Positions 8,787-16,104 of a stretch of DNA of 64,000 nucleotides are shown here, one piece after another. A program made the translations under genes and the position numbers. The stretch spans positions 1,302,001 to 1,366,000 of the forward strand of contig NZ_QWDE01000001.1 of NCBI RefSeq assembly GCF_003432065.1. Reading direction: 5' to 3'. This DNA comes from Mucilaginibacter terrenus. Its GTDB lineage: Bacteria > Bacteroidota > Bacteroidia > Sphingobacteriales > Sphingobacteriaceae. Numbering within the stretch: the stretch's first letter is position 1; each line of letters starts with the position of its first letter. The notes under the pieces were generated by a model that worked only from the letters and a program-made list of their open reading frames with translations, did no database searches and had not been told where the DNA came from.

Positions 8787-9026
8787 ATGAAAGACAACTT
8801 GTTTTTAGAAAAACCGCTTTCAGAAACCGGCCTTGGCAGAAGTTTCTGCATGAAGGGCGAAAGAATGGGAATAAGTACAGTTGCTGACGTATGCCGGTTA
8901 CCGCCTGCCGAGCTCATTGCCAAGAAAGACTTCTCTTACCACTGGCTGGCTGTATTCACCAGCTACCTTGAAAAAAATGACATGCTGCACTTGCTGCAGC
9001 CAGGACCGGGAAGAAGTTCCGGTTGA
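8787..9026 (+). CDS. RNA polymerase alpha C-terminal-domain-like small protein
   Basis: A 79-residue protein whose middle (about residues 25-68) resembles the alpha-CTD helix-hairpin-helix fold: GISTVADVCRLPPAELIAKK followed by DFSYHWLAVFTSYLEK. Such stand-alone alpha-CTD-like proteins occur in Bacteroidota mobile elements, where they may bind DNA or contact RNA polymerase. It diverges from the XRE gene and its last 71 bases overlap the 3' end of rteC on the other strand. The C-terminal tail (GPGRSSG) is dictated by that overlap and may be dispensable. The fold assignment is from pattern only. Confidence 0.55.
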   Translation: MKDNLFLEKPLSETGLGRSFCMKGERMGISTVADVCRLPPAELIAKKDFSYHWLAVFTSYLEKNDMLHLLQPGPGRSSG

Positions 9027-10110
9027 TCCTGGAGATCATCCTTTGAAGGAGGTCGCGCACCCTGGCAGCTGTTTGCTGATCAACGCTGTAGAATTCCTTA
9101 CTGAGACTTCCTGGTGAAACAGTCAGCTGTCGCTTGGTAGATACGCCTCCGGAGATCATCCGAAAGAGGGAGGTGAGCGTGGCAGTACCAAATAGCTTTT
9201 CCTGATAGAACAATTTGAAAATAAAGGCCAGGTGAGAAACGGACAGATCAAAATGCATCTTTTCAGCGGCTTTGCCGTTTTCCACCGACGCTGCCTGTTG
9301 CACACAAAGTTGCAATTCTTCGTTCAGCCACCCCGTCAGCATCTCCTGAATCGATGGCCACCCGGGATAACAGGCGGGAGGAAGTGCGCCGGTGGGATAC
9401 CGCAGCTTGAGGACCTTCAGTTCACCCGCTCTTTCGGTCGTTGTCATGCCATCCAGTCGGTCAGCTATTTTCTTTTGCACATAACCAATGTACCGCAGGT
9501 CGTTATAGTTGAGTTCGGCAAGAAGTCTGTGCAGCCGTTCTTCCGGGTCAGGCACTATCTCCGACTGTCCGGAAAACGCTTTCAGGAAGGTTTCAAAGTA
9601 GCAAAGATCATGATAGGTCAGCACACCCTGCCGGTCAACATGCCGGACATACGCAAGAAGTACCTGGCGAAGGGCGGCAGGTATGTCCCATCCTTCAAGA
9701 TTTGCAGTTACCCTGCTGATTTCTCCGGACAGTCGCTCCCGGACAAAGTTGCGGTAAGCAGCAGGAGCTTGAATTTGCTTGTTCAGGTATTCTCCAAAAT
9801 AATAGAGGAGGTGGCCGGTCAGGTTATTTAATAGTTGCCTTAGATCCTCACAACGGGAGTCACACGAAAGCCCGGAAAGGGTATCCGACAATGCCGAGAT
9901 ACCCTTTAGATGATAATTAAAATAGCGCACGAGCGCCTCTTCTGATGCCTGAGAAAACCCGGCGGCTTCCCATCGGGTACAAATCCTTCGGTATTCCGCC
10001 TCTTTATCCGGAACGTCAAACGATGTCATCGGATACAGCCCTGCATTCCCCTGACCACCGGTTGCGGATAACAGCAGGCTTTTCAGCCGGCACAGCTCGT
10101 CTTCAAGCAT
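8956..10110 (-). CDS. rteC: RteC-family regulator of conjugative-element excision/transfer
   Basis: About 384 residues from the ATG at 10110 (MLEDELC); a TTG at 10128 would add six. The C-terminal third carries the RteC signature: ELNYNDLRYIGYVQKKI, LSVSHLAFIFKLFYQ and a VSTKRQLTVSPGSLSKEFY segment followed by a basic helix. In CTnDOT, RteC is the transcriptional activator of the excision genes and is itself controlled by a two-component system. Here it lies 7 bases downstream of the stop codon of the Thr-rich peptide gene on the same strand, so both probably share a transcript. It is longer than CTnDOT RteC. The 3' end overlaps the alpha-CTD-like gene. Confidence 0.85.
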   Translation of the reverse strand: MLEDELCRLKSLLLSATGGQGNAGLYPMTSFDVPDKEAEYRRICTRWEAAGFSQASEEALVRYFNYHLKGISALSDTLSGLSCDSRCEDLRQLLNNLTGHLLYYFGEYLNKQIQAPAAYRNFVRERLSGEISRVTANLEGWDIPAALRQVLLAYVRHVDRQGVLTYHDLCYFETFLKAFSGQSEIVPDPEERLHRLLAELNYNDLRYIGYVQKKIADRLDGMTTTERAGELKVLKLRYPTGALPPACYPGWPSIQEMLTGWLNEELQLCVQQAASVENGKAAEKMHFDLSVSHLAFIFKLFYQEKLFGTATLTSLFRMISGGVSTKRQLTVSPGSLSKEFYSVDQQTAARVRDLLQRMISRINRNFFPVLAAASAACHFFQGSW

Positions 10111-10117
10111 AACCGAC

Positions 10118-10279
10118 CTATCTGGCAAAGATGTGGGTGGTAGTCAGCACCGTTGAGGTGGTCGTCGTCGGATCAACCGATGAAGTAGTGGTGGTGGTTC
10201 CAAAGAAGGCTTCCGAAGAACGGAAACGGTGGGTAGTCCTGATTTTTGATTGCGGAAGTTTGTTTTTCGAGTTGTTCAT
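10118..10279 (-). CDS. Candidate RiPP precursor: Thr-rich, cysteine-free 53-residue peptide
   Basis: Translating the minus strand from the ATG at 10279 gives 53 residues: a basic leader-like first half (MNNSKNKLPQSKIRTTHRFR), SSEAFFG, then a core made of TTTTTSSVDP, TTTTSTVL and TTTHIFAR. After Gly27, 16 of 26 residues are Thr or Ser and none is Cys. It is co-directional with rteC (7-base gap), divergent from the LytS-type kinase and 2 kb from a full-length LanB dehydratase. The plus-strand frame here is a low-complexity Val-rich shadow. No FNLD or GG leader motif is visible. It could instead be a repeat-derived spurious frame. The call rests on context and composition. Confidence 0.6.
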   Translation of the reverse strand: MNNSKNKLPQSKIRTTHRFRSSEAFFGTTTTTSSVDPTTTTSTVLTTTHIFAR

Positions 10280-10357
10280 GATATTTAAAATTATTTACAC
10301 TAAATTATCCTTTGCCATAGCACTTGGCTCTTCTGTTACGTAAACGCGCTTTTTAGC
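10280..10357. promoter_or_regulatory. Divergent promoter region between peptide gene and LytS-type kinase
   Basis: The 78 bases between the two divergent starts hold a perfect palindrome TTACGTAA at 10336-10343, close to the kinase start. On the minus strand there is a TAATTTAG box upstream of the peptide gene, one base off the Bacteroidota TAnnTTTG promoter element. The palindrome could be an operator shared by both directions. The sequence is compatible with this but does not prove it. Confidence 0.4.
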
Positions 10358-11467
10358 ATGATGAAACGATGCCTGAGCTTATTAACAAAATGGTACGGCA
10401 GGATCCCCTGGCTCACCTGCCTGTGCTGGATGCTGTTCGTCAGCTATGAATTGCTGTTTGTCTACCTTACCCGGCAGCCATTTGGGAGTACGGTCACTTA
10501 CCTGATATATTACAGTATTAATATCAGCCTGTTTTACTGCCACCTTTGGGTGTTGAATACTACATTTAGGTCTGACAAGCCCCGAATATTAAAAGGCCTG
10601 GTCTTGCTCACGCTGCAATTCACCGGCTTTCTCCTGATCAAAGCGATACCGGACCTGCTCTTCACTGAACCTGGTCTTACTTTTTCCGAAAAGCTCCAAA
10701 TGGCGGGCAGGTATGCGACTTCCAATATTGTCAGAAACATCTACTTCATGGTATTTGCCACTTTTTATTGGGTTGCGGGTAGAGCTGCCCGCTACAGGCA
10801 AAAAGCAGCCAGTGCTGAACGGATGGAAATACAGGCACAGAAAGAAAGTGCAGAGCTCCAGGTCCGGCTTACCCGGGCAAGAAACCTTTACCTGCAACAG
10901 CAGATGAACCCGCATATGCTTTTCAACGCATTGAACTTTGTGTACAATAAGGTTCATGCCTCCTCCCCGGAGGCAGCTGATTGCTTGGCCTGCCTGTCCG
11001 ACCTTGTACGCTTCACCCTGGATGCAGCGGATGCCGAGGGAACAGCCAGCCTGGCCGGTGAGGCAGCGCAGCTCGACAATCTCCTCCGCATCAACAACTA
11101 TCGTTTTGAGGGTAAGCTCTGCATTAGCATGGAGGTATCCGGTGAACTGTACCGGTTCCGGATTTTGCCGCTGGTGCTGCTGACGCTGACAGAAAATGTT
11201 TTCAAACACGGGGACCTGACGTGCACGGAGCGGCCGGCACACCTGCTGTTGACGGTAACCACAGAAGGTATGCTCCATTATCGCTCCAGTAACAAAAAGA
11301 AAGCAGCAACGGTGCATTTACGCGAACGACGGTCCGGATTGGACAACACCAGGGAACGTCTGAAGCTTTTTTATAAAAATGATTTTACATTAACAACTCA
11401 GGATACCGAGGACCAGTTCGACCTCGATCTGACCATAAACTTACAGCGATGGAATACACCTGCCTGA
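10358..11467 (+). CDS. LytS/YehU-type sensor histidine kinase
   Basis: A 369-residue membrane kinase. Four hydrophobic segments cover about residues 15-35, 45-70, 80-100 and 120-145, then a coiled-coil stretch leads into the His_kinase (PF06580-type) domain with QQQMNPHMLFNALNF, where the His is the probable phospho-acceptor, and an N-box LTENVFKHG. The end has SGLDNTRERLKLFY. The usual DxGxG loop is not obvious (MLHYRSSNKKK), so ATP binding may be atypical. It overlaps the response regulator gene by 19 bases and is divergent from the Thr-rich peptide, an arrangement seen in peptide-sensing systems. Confidence 0.9.
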   Translation: MMKRCLSLLTKWYGRIPWLTCLCWMLFVSYELLFVYLTRQPFGSTVTYLIYYSINISLFYCHLWVLNTTFRSDKPRILKGLVLLTLQFTGFLLIKAIPDLLFTEPGLTFSEKLQMAGRYATSNIVRNIYFMVFATFYWVAGRAARYRQKAASAERMEIQAQKESAELQVRLTRARNLYLQQQMNPHMLFNALNFVYNKVHASSPEAADCLACLSDLVRFTLDAADAEGTASLAGEAAQLDNLLRINNYRFEGKLCISMEVSGELYRFRILPLVLLTLTENVFKHGDLTCTERPAHLLLTVTTEGMLHYRSSNKKKAATVHLRERRSGLDNTRERLKLFYKNDFTLTTQDTEDQFDLDLTINLQRWNTPA

Positions 11468-12159
11468 TCTTGGATGATGAGCCCCATGCACTGGAACTGC
11501 TTGCCGGTTATGTTAACAAAACACCGCAACTTAAACTGACTGCTACCTGCATGAATCCGTTAGCAGCCCTGGAGATCATCCGGCAAAAGCAAACCGATCT
11601 TTGTTTTGCCGATATCGACATGCCGGATCTTAACGGCCTGGACCTTGCAGACCTGGCTGCAGGATATACCACGATGATATTCACGACTTCATTCCGGGAA
11701 TACGCTGTGGAAGCGTTCGAAAAGCGGGCAGCCGACTACCTCCTCAAGCCGATCACTTACCCGCGTTTCCTGGCGTGTATCGAAAAGGTGAAGAACAGCA
11801 GCGAGCGGGTGGGTCCTGAAGATCATTTCTTTATCAAAACCGAGCTTAAAGGTAAACTACTTCGCCTGCCGGTTAACGGCATCCGGTATATTGAAAGTGC
11901 GGGCAATTACGTGGTTATCAATTTAAAAACTGAGCAGGTAACTGCCTACCTCACCTTATCCGAGCTGCTGGAGAAACTTCCTGCTGGCAGATTTTCAAGG
12001 ATACACAAATCGTTTGCCGTAGCCCATGAGGCTATTCGGTCAATGGAGCACCTGCAGCTGCGGCTGGACGACGGAACGGTGCTGCCAATCGGCAAAGCGT
12101 ACACTGCCGCGTTTATGGAACATATTGCACCATTTACCTTTATCAGTAAACGGACTTAG
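11449..12159 (+). CDS. LytTR-family response regulator
   Basis: A 236-residue protein with a receiver domain (about 1-115: acidic LDDEP, phospho-acceptor Asp in ADIDMPDLNG, TTSFREYAVEAFE, and LLKP with the conserved Lys) and a LytTR DNA-binding domain (about 135-230: RLPVNGIRYIESAGNYVVI and RIHKSFAVA). It is the partner of the overlapping kinase and probably binds direct repeats upstream of target promoters. Its 3' end overlaps the 3' end of the convergent LanB gene by 17 bases, so transcription of the two could interfere. Confidence 0.93.
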   Translation: MEYTCLILDDEPHALELLAGYVNKTPQLKLTATCMNPLAALEIIRQKQTDLCFADIDMPDLNGLDLADLAAGYTTMIFTTSFREYAVEAFEKRAADYLLKPITYPRFLACIEKVKNSSERVGPEDHFFIKTELKGKLLRLPVNGIRYIESAGNYVVINLKTEQVTAYLTLSELLEKLPAGRFSRIHKSFAVAHEAIRSMEHLQLRLDDGTVLPIGKAYTAAFMEHIAPFTFISKRT

Positions 12160-15136
12160 CAGACCTGTAAATCAAAGAACGAAGCAGCTTGGCCAGACAG
12201 TAGTACACCAGCAATTCCTGCTGTCGCTGCCTGGAGCGAAATGTCCTGTTCACCTGCATGTGGACCAAATCGGCAACCAGCCTGCGTCTTTCCGTTTCAG
12301 TCAGCTTGGCGGAGGCGGTGCGGCACAGTCGGACCTTGTCCTTCAGGTCCGCGGACCCGGGCAATTCAGCCTCAAGGTTACCTCCGCTGATAATTGCCGT
12401 CAGTAATTCGATTTCAGACCTCAGCAAACGATACCGGCTGTCAACGTCCTGTTTGAGGTCTTTGACTGCGCCGAATTCCTCCAGGAAACGAAGCGCGATA
12501 TCATCGCAAAAAAGCTGTGCTTCACTGACTTCTTCTATAAACCCGGAAATGATCAGCCACGCTGATAAAACCCCGAGCCCGAATGGGGACGACGCTGCAT
12601 GACCCGGTGCTTTCCGTCCCAGAAAAGACAGAACAAGCTTGCTGCCCTCGCAGAACACCGCCTCTGCAAAGGGCATCATTTCAGCCCCGTAACGTTCAAG
12701 TTCAGGCTGGTAAGTATCCAGCTGGAGTTCCTGAACAAGCGTTTCCAGACGAGCCTCCCTGACCAGCCGCTGGAGATGGTGCAGCATCGCTCCTGCTTCT
12801 GCCGGTGCCACCTTTATCCTGAGGCGGATGTGATCGCCCGGGTCTTTATACCGAACGAAAAACCATTGTTCGGCTTGTTCACGGAACTGCTGTAACAAAG
12901 GCTGGACAACTAGGAGCAGCAGGTTAGCTGCTGCTGCAGGAGAGCAGTATATCTTCAGGTAAAGCCATTCGCTGCCTGGCGGGTAAGCACGCGTCAGCGA
13001 AGCAGGTACCCGGCGTATATTACCCAAAAAAGGCTGATATACAGGCTGTCTGTGGTGCGCAACTGCAACAAACTGGCCGGCCAGCGGCTTACCGTTCGAC
13101 TTTGTGGATCGGCCCGGCCAAAAATATTCCTGCAGCCTTACCGATTTTTTGCCCTTCAGGCACTCTGCGAAAAATACCGCTTCATCCCGCTCTCCCAGAT
13201 CAAACACCAGCACCTGGTCGTGATCACCCATAACCACCCGCTGCGGCAGTTGATATAGCATCCGGAAGTGCCGGACATTGACAAATGTTTCCTCTGGTGT
13301 AGCTCCCCTGAGCCGTTCAATGCCGCCGGTAATCCGCCATTTTGCAGGAGAAAGCACAAGTCGGCCCGATGCCACTCTTGGGTAGAAGTCCAACCCGGGA
13401 AAAAAGTTTTCCAGATCAAGGGAGAAGGCTGTGGCCAGGCCTTCATGCTGCAGATCACTTAAGAAACGGAATATGCTTAATCCGTTTCTCGCAGGATTAT
13501 AAGCGGAGGCCAGCCGTGGTATGACACGTTTGCCGAGCCTCGTTGAAAACAGTACCAGCTCGTCGTTCTGCAGCACGATGGTCAGTTCGTCCGGGCGAAG
13601 CTGGTATTTACGGGGAAGGTTGGAAAATACGTTCAGGGGAATCTCATAATTAAAAATGCGCTCCCGCCGGTTAATATTGTCCACGTGGGCATCGGATACC
13701 TGCCCGATATCCGCAAAAATAATATCCGGGTTCGCTTGCTGTTCCAGTGCGGCAATCTTCCGGCATAGCGCTGCAGCCTCTTTATCGAAGGCCGAAAACC
13801 TGCCTAGCAGCGCAGTACCCGTCGCCCCGCCTGCCTGTTCCAGGACGACATGATCCACAACAGTGCGAAACATTACGGCTGTAGTATTGGGAAAGTTTAC
13901 TTTGGATGCTTCCAGCCCGAAAGTATCGAAATCCTTTTCATCGATCTCCAGAACAGCCCCTTCACCCCGCTCACGGGCACGCTGCCAGCGCGCCATCAGG
14001 AAACGGTGCAGCATTGTCCATCTTTGCGGGGCCGGGCCGGGTTGCGGTTGCGGGAACCGCAATCCTTCCAGCAGCTCATCCTCCCCTCTTAGTTCATCGG
14101 TCAGGCCCGTGTAGGCTATTCCCATATCCGGATCGAGCGCGGTTAGTAAAGGCACTTCGCGCTGGTCGAACTTGCGTTGAAATTCCTTTTTGAATTGCTG
14201 CATCAAAGCGTTTTCAGTCACCTTGGCAATTCTTTGCATCAGCCTTAAGCCACGTTCAAGTTCCGCCTTTACGTCCGGCGAAGGACCACCGCTTTCCAGT
14301 GGCCGCTGAAAAGCGGCATAAAAAGATTGTTCCCCTGACTCGGCTGAAACCACCTTATCAGCAGCTAAGGCTGCAACTGTTCCCTGTTTAAGGTGAAAAC
14401 CCGGGGTCTGGCGGGGTAAAAAGCGGTAATGCGTACTCGGCGAAACGGCTATAGCGGACTGCTGTTTTTCAGATAACAAAACCTGCTCTTTCAATAAATA
14501 GGAAAAGAAGTCCGTGGCTTCCTCTGGTGTACAATCACCCAGCCTGGAGATCGCTCCCAGGACTGTTCCGGGTTTTGATCCACTTTTGACTAAATACGCA
14601 AACAGGCGTTCGTAGAAAGGCTCGGCTTCAAGGGCCTGCAGCGAGAATTGCAGCCGGTATTGCTCATCCTGCACCGAACGGACAAAGCGGTATTCCGTTC
14701 CGCAGCGGTAAAGCAGCGGGTTCAGGCAGACCCGCTTAGCCTTTTGTTTTTGAGAATTCTGGTCCTCCTGAGACTGTAACCAGTGCTGGTCAGGCAGCAG
14801 GTGCAGCTTTGATCTACGTTCACCGCCAAGCAGCGCCACCCCGGTGTCGTCCCACTGCAGCAGGGTAAAGCCTGCAAATAGCCCGTAAGGCACCGGGCGG
14901 TAGGACATACGGTTATAGTACTTCAGCGCTGCCAGACGCGCCTTAGTATCCAGCCGTTCATGATCGAAATGATTGGACTCCATCAGTTTGTATAACCCGG
15001 TACTGGCCAGGTAAACTGCGTTCTGGAAAACCGGGTCGCGTAGGACGTCAGGCAAAGCAGCCGGATCATACTGTGTATAGCTGTAATAAGGCGTCCTTAG
15101 AAAAAGATCATCCAGAAGTTTATAGCCGCAATCCAT
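12143..15136 (-). CDS. LanB-type lantibiotic dehydratase, full length
   Basis: A 997-residue protein of the usual LanB length. The N-terminal glutamylation domain (about 10-700) has RMSYRPVPYGLFAGFTLLQW. The C-terminal elimination/thiopeptide-type domain (about 735-985) has WLYLKIYC, FFVRYKDPGDHIRLRI and QLDTYQPELERYG. Such enzymes use glutamyl-tRNA to convert Ser and Thr to dehydroalanine and dehydrobutyrine in precursor peptides. No LanC cyclase or LanT exporter gene is in the window. The nearest candidate substrate is the Thr-rich, Cys-free peptide at 10118-10279. It converges on the LytTR gene and diverges from the MauE-like gene. Confidence 0.94.
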   Translation of the reverse strand: MDCGYKLLDDLFLRTPYYSYTQYDPAALPDVLRDPVFQNAVYLASTGLYKLMESNHFDHERLDTKARLAALKYYNRMSYRPVPYGLFAGFTLLQWDDTGVALLGGERRSKLHLLPDQHWLQSQEDQNSQKQKAKRVCLNPLLYRCGTEYRFVRSVQDEQYRLQFSLQALEAEPFYERLFAYLVKSGSKPGTVLGAISRLGDCTPEEATDFFSYLLKEQVLLSEKQQSAIAVSPSTHYRFLPRQTPGFHLKQGTVAALAADKVVSAESGEQSFYAAFQRPLESGGPSPDVKAELERGLRLMQRIAKVTENALMQQFKKEFQRKFDQREVPLLTALDPDMGIAYTGLTDELRGEDELLEGLRFPQPQPGPAPQRWTMLHRFLMARWQRARERGEGAVLEIDEKDFDTFGLEASKVNFPNTTAVMFRTVVDHVVLEQAGGATGTALLGRFSAFDKEAAALCRKIAALEQQANPDIIFADIGQVSDAHVDNINRRERIFNYEIPLNVFSNLPRKYQLRPDELTIVLQNDELVLFSTRLGKRVIPRLASAYNPARNGLSIFRFLSDLQHEGLATAFSLDLENFFPGLDFYPRVASGRLVLSPAKWRITGGIERLRGATPEETFVNVRHFRMLYQLPQRVVMGDHDQVLVFDLGERDEAVFFAECLKGKKSVRLQEYFWPGRSTKSNGKPLAGQFVAVAHHRQPVYQPFLGNIRRVPASLTRAYPPGSEWLYLKIYCSPAAAANLLLLVVQPLLQQFREQAEQWFFVRYKDPGDHIRLRIKVAPAEAGAMLHHLQRLVREARLETLVQELQLDTYQPELERYGAEMMPFAEAVFCEGSKLVLSFLGRKAPGHAASSPFGLGVLSAWLIISGFIEEVSEAQLFCDDIALRFLEEFGAVKDLKQDVDSRYRLLRSEIELLTAIISGGNLEAELPGSADLKDKVRLCRTASAKLTETERRRLVADLVHMQVNRTFRSRQRQQELLVYYCLAKLLRSLIYRSAKSVY

Positions 15137-15229
15137 CCCTTAGCCCTCCATCAAAGGGTATACTACCCTTTTCCCACTGTTATTGCGCAGTTTGACTGCT
15201 GTACTTTGTGTCAGCAAACAAAAACGATC

Positions 15230-15682
15230 ATGAAAAACCTGCTCAAACCGCTTACCGCATCGCTGCTCATCCTGCTCTATAGTTATGCGGCGTTCAGCAA
15301 GCTGCTGCAATTTGAGGAATTCAGAGGTCAGCTGTATAACCAGTCTTTTCCGCATGCCCTGGCGGAGGTCCTGGTCTATCTGATCCCGGCAGCGGAGCTG
15401 CTGACTGCAGGTCTGCTGCTCTTTACCAGGACTGAACGTGCCGGCCTGTTCGCCTCGCTGGCGCTGCTCGCTGTTTTCACCGGCTATACCGGCCTGGTGC
15501 TGGCGGGCTACTGGTCCCGGGTACCCTGCTCCTGCGGCGGTATTCTCAGCCATATGGGCTGGGGCGCGCACTTTGCCTTCAATCTTTCTTTTTTGATCCT
15601 CAACCTGATCGCCACATACAGCGGCGTTAAACACGCTGCCACCAAAGAACAAGGGAGAGCCGAAAACCTTCGAACAGAGTAG
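15230..15682 (+). CDS. MauE/DoxX-family membrane protein
   Basis: A 150-residue protein from the ATG at 15230, with four hydrophobic segments (about 8-25, 48-68, 75-98 and 115-135). A PCSCGG motif near residue 105 is typical of MauE-like proteins of Bacteroidota. MauE-type proteins are linked to electron supply for disulfide or cofactor chemistry in the envelope. Here it is next to a small secreted protein with two cysteines and near a TlpA-like thioredoxin, so a redox role for that group is plausible. It is divergent from lanB, with a 93-base gap. Confidence 0.82.
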   Translation: MKNLLKPLTASLLILLYSYAAFSKLLQFEEFRGQLYNQSFPHALAEVLVYLIPAAELLTAGLLLFTRTERAGLFASLALLAVFTGYTGLVLAGYWSRVPCSCGGILSHMGWGAHFAFNLSFLILNLIATYSGVKHAATKEQGRAENLRTE

Positions 15683-15737
15683 GCGCATTTTATTCACCAA
15701 AAGTTTTCGTTCGTTTTTGAATTTAAAAGCGTTCTGC

Positions 15738-16037
15738 ATGATGAAAAATCTGAAGTTGAAAATGGCCGCACTGGCCCTGTTGATCGGCAGCGGAGCCGCT
15801 TTCGCTTCCGTAAACCACAAACCTGTCCTGAACAAAAGATGGGGGCTGGACCGGAGCAGCGGCCAGTATGTCGATGTCACCGGCAAAATGGTAGGCATTG
15901 GCTACGAGTGCACCGGCACCTCGGAGACCTGTACAGCAGAGTTCCCGTCCGACGTGAACCCGAACAATCAGGCCGGTGACAGCCACCCGGGCACGGTAGC
16001 CGGAACGAACATCGAACCGGGCATTTTCGCCCAGTAA
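15738..16037 (+). CDS. Small secreted protein, DUF6520-like
   Basis: A 99-residue protein starting MMKNLKLKM (ATG at 15738), with a signal peptide ending near AAFAS (about residue 22). The mature part of about 75 residues has RWGLDRSSGQY and a pair of cysteines in YECTGTSETC, followed by a Gly/Asn-rich tail. It resembles the small DUF6520 secreted proteins found beside MauE, TlpA and SusCD genes in Bacteroidota. The two Cys seven residues apart could form a disulfide. It follows the MauE-like gene by 55 bases and ends at a convergent terminator. Function unknown. Confidence 0.72.
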   Translation: MMKNLKLKMAALALLIGSGAAFASVNHKPVLNKRWGLDRSSGQYVDVTGKMVGIGYECTGTSETCTAEFPSDVNPNNQAGDSHPGTVAGTNIEPGIFAQ

Positions 16038-16058
16038 GGTGCTGCTCCCGTTAGGAGA

Positions 16059-16086
16059 AAGGCAGTTGCCGCAAGGCGGCTGCCTT
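16059..16086. terminator. Bidirectional hairpin terminator
   Basis: A 12-base-pair stem (AAGGCAGTTGCC at 16059-16070 with GGCGGCTGCCTT at 16075-16086, two G-T wobbles) closed by a GCAA loop. It sits between the convergent ends of the small secreted protein gene and susD, and probably serves both directions. Confidence 0.75.
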
Positions 16087-16104
16087 ATTTGTTCTATATT
16101 GTTT

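Noticed and set aside
9232..9831. Plus-strand 199-residue frame within rteC
   Set aside because: Antisense to the RteC coding frame, with no recognisable domain or start context.
10131..10343. Plus-strand Val-rich frame (VVVVVPKK) as a membrane protein gene
   Set aside because: It is the complement of the Thr-rich peptide frame on the minus strand. Strand agreement with rteC and product composition favour the minus-strand reading.
10589..11317. Long minus-strand frame inside the kinase gene
   Set aside because: It is antisense to a clear LytS-type kinase and shows no domain; codon pattern is that of a shadow.
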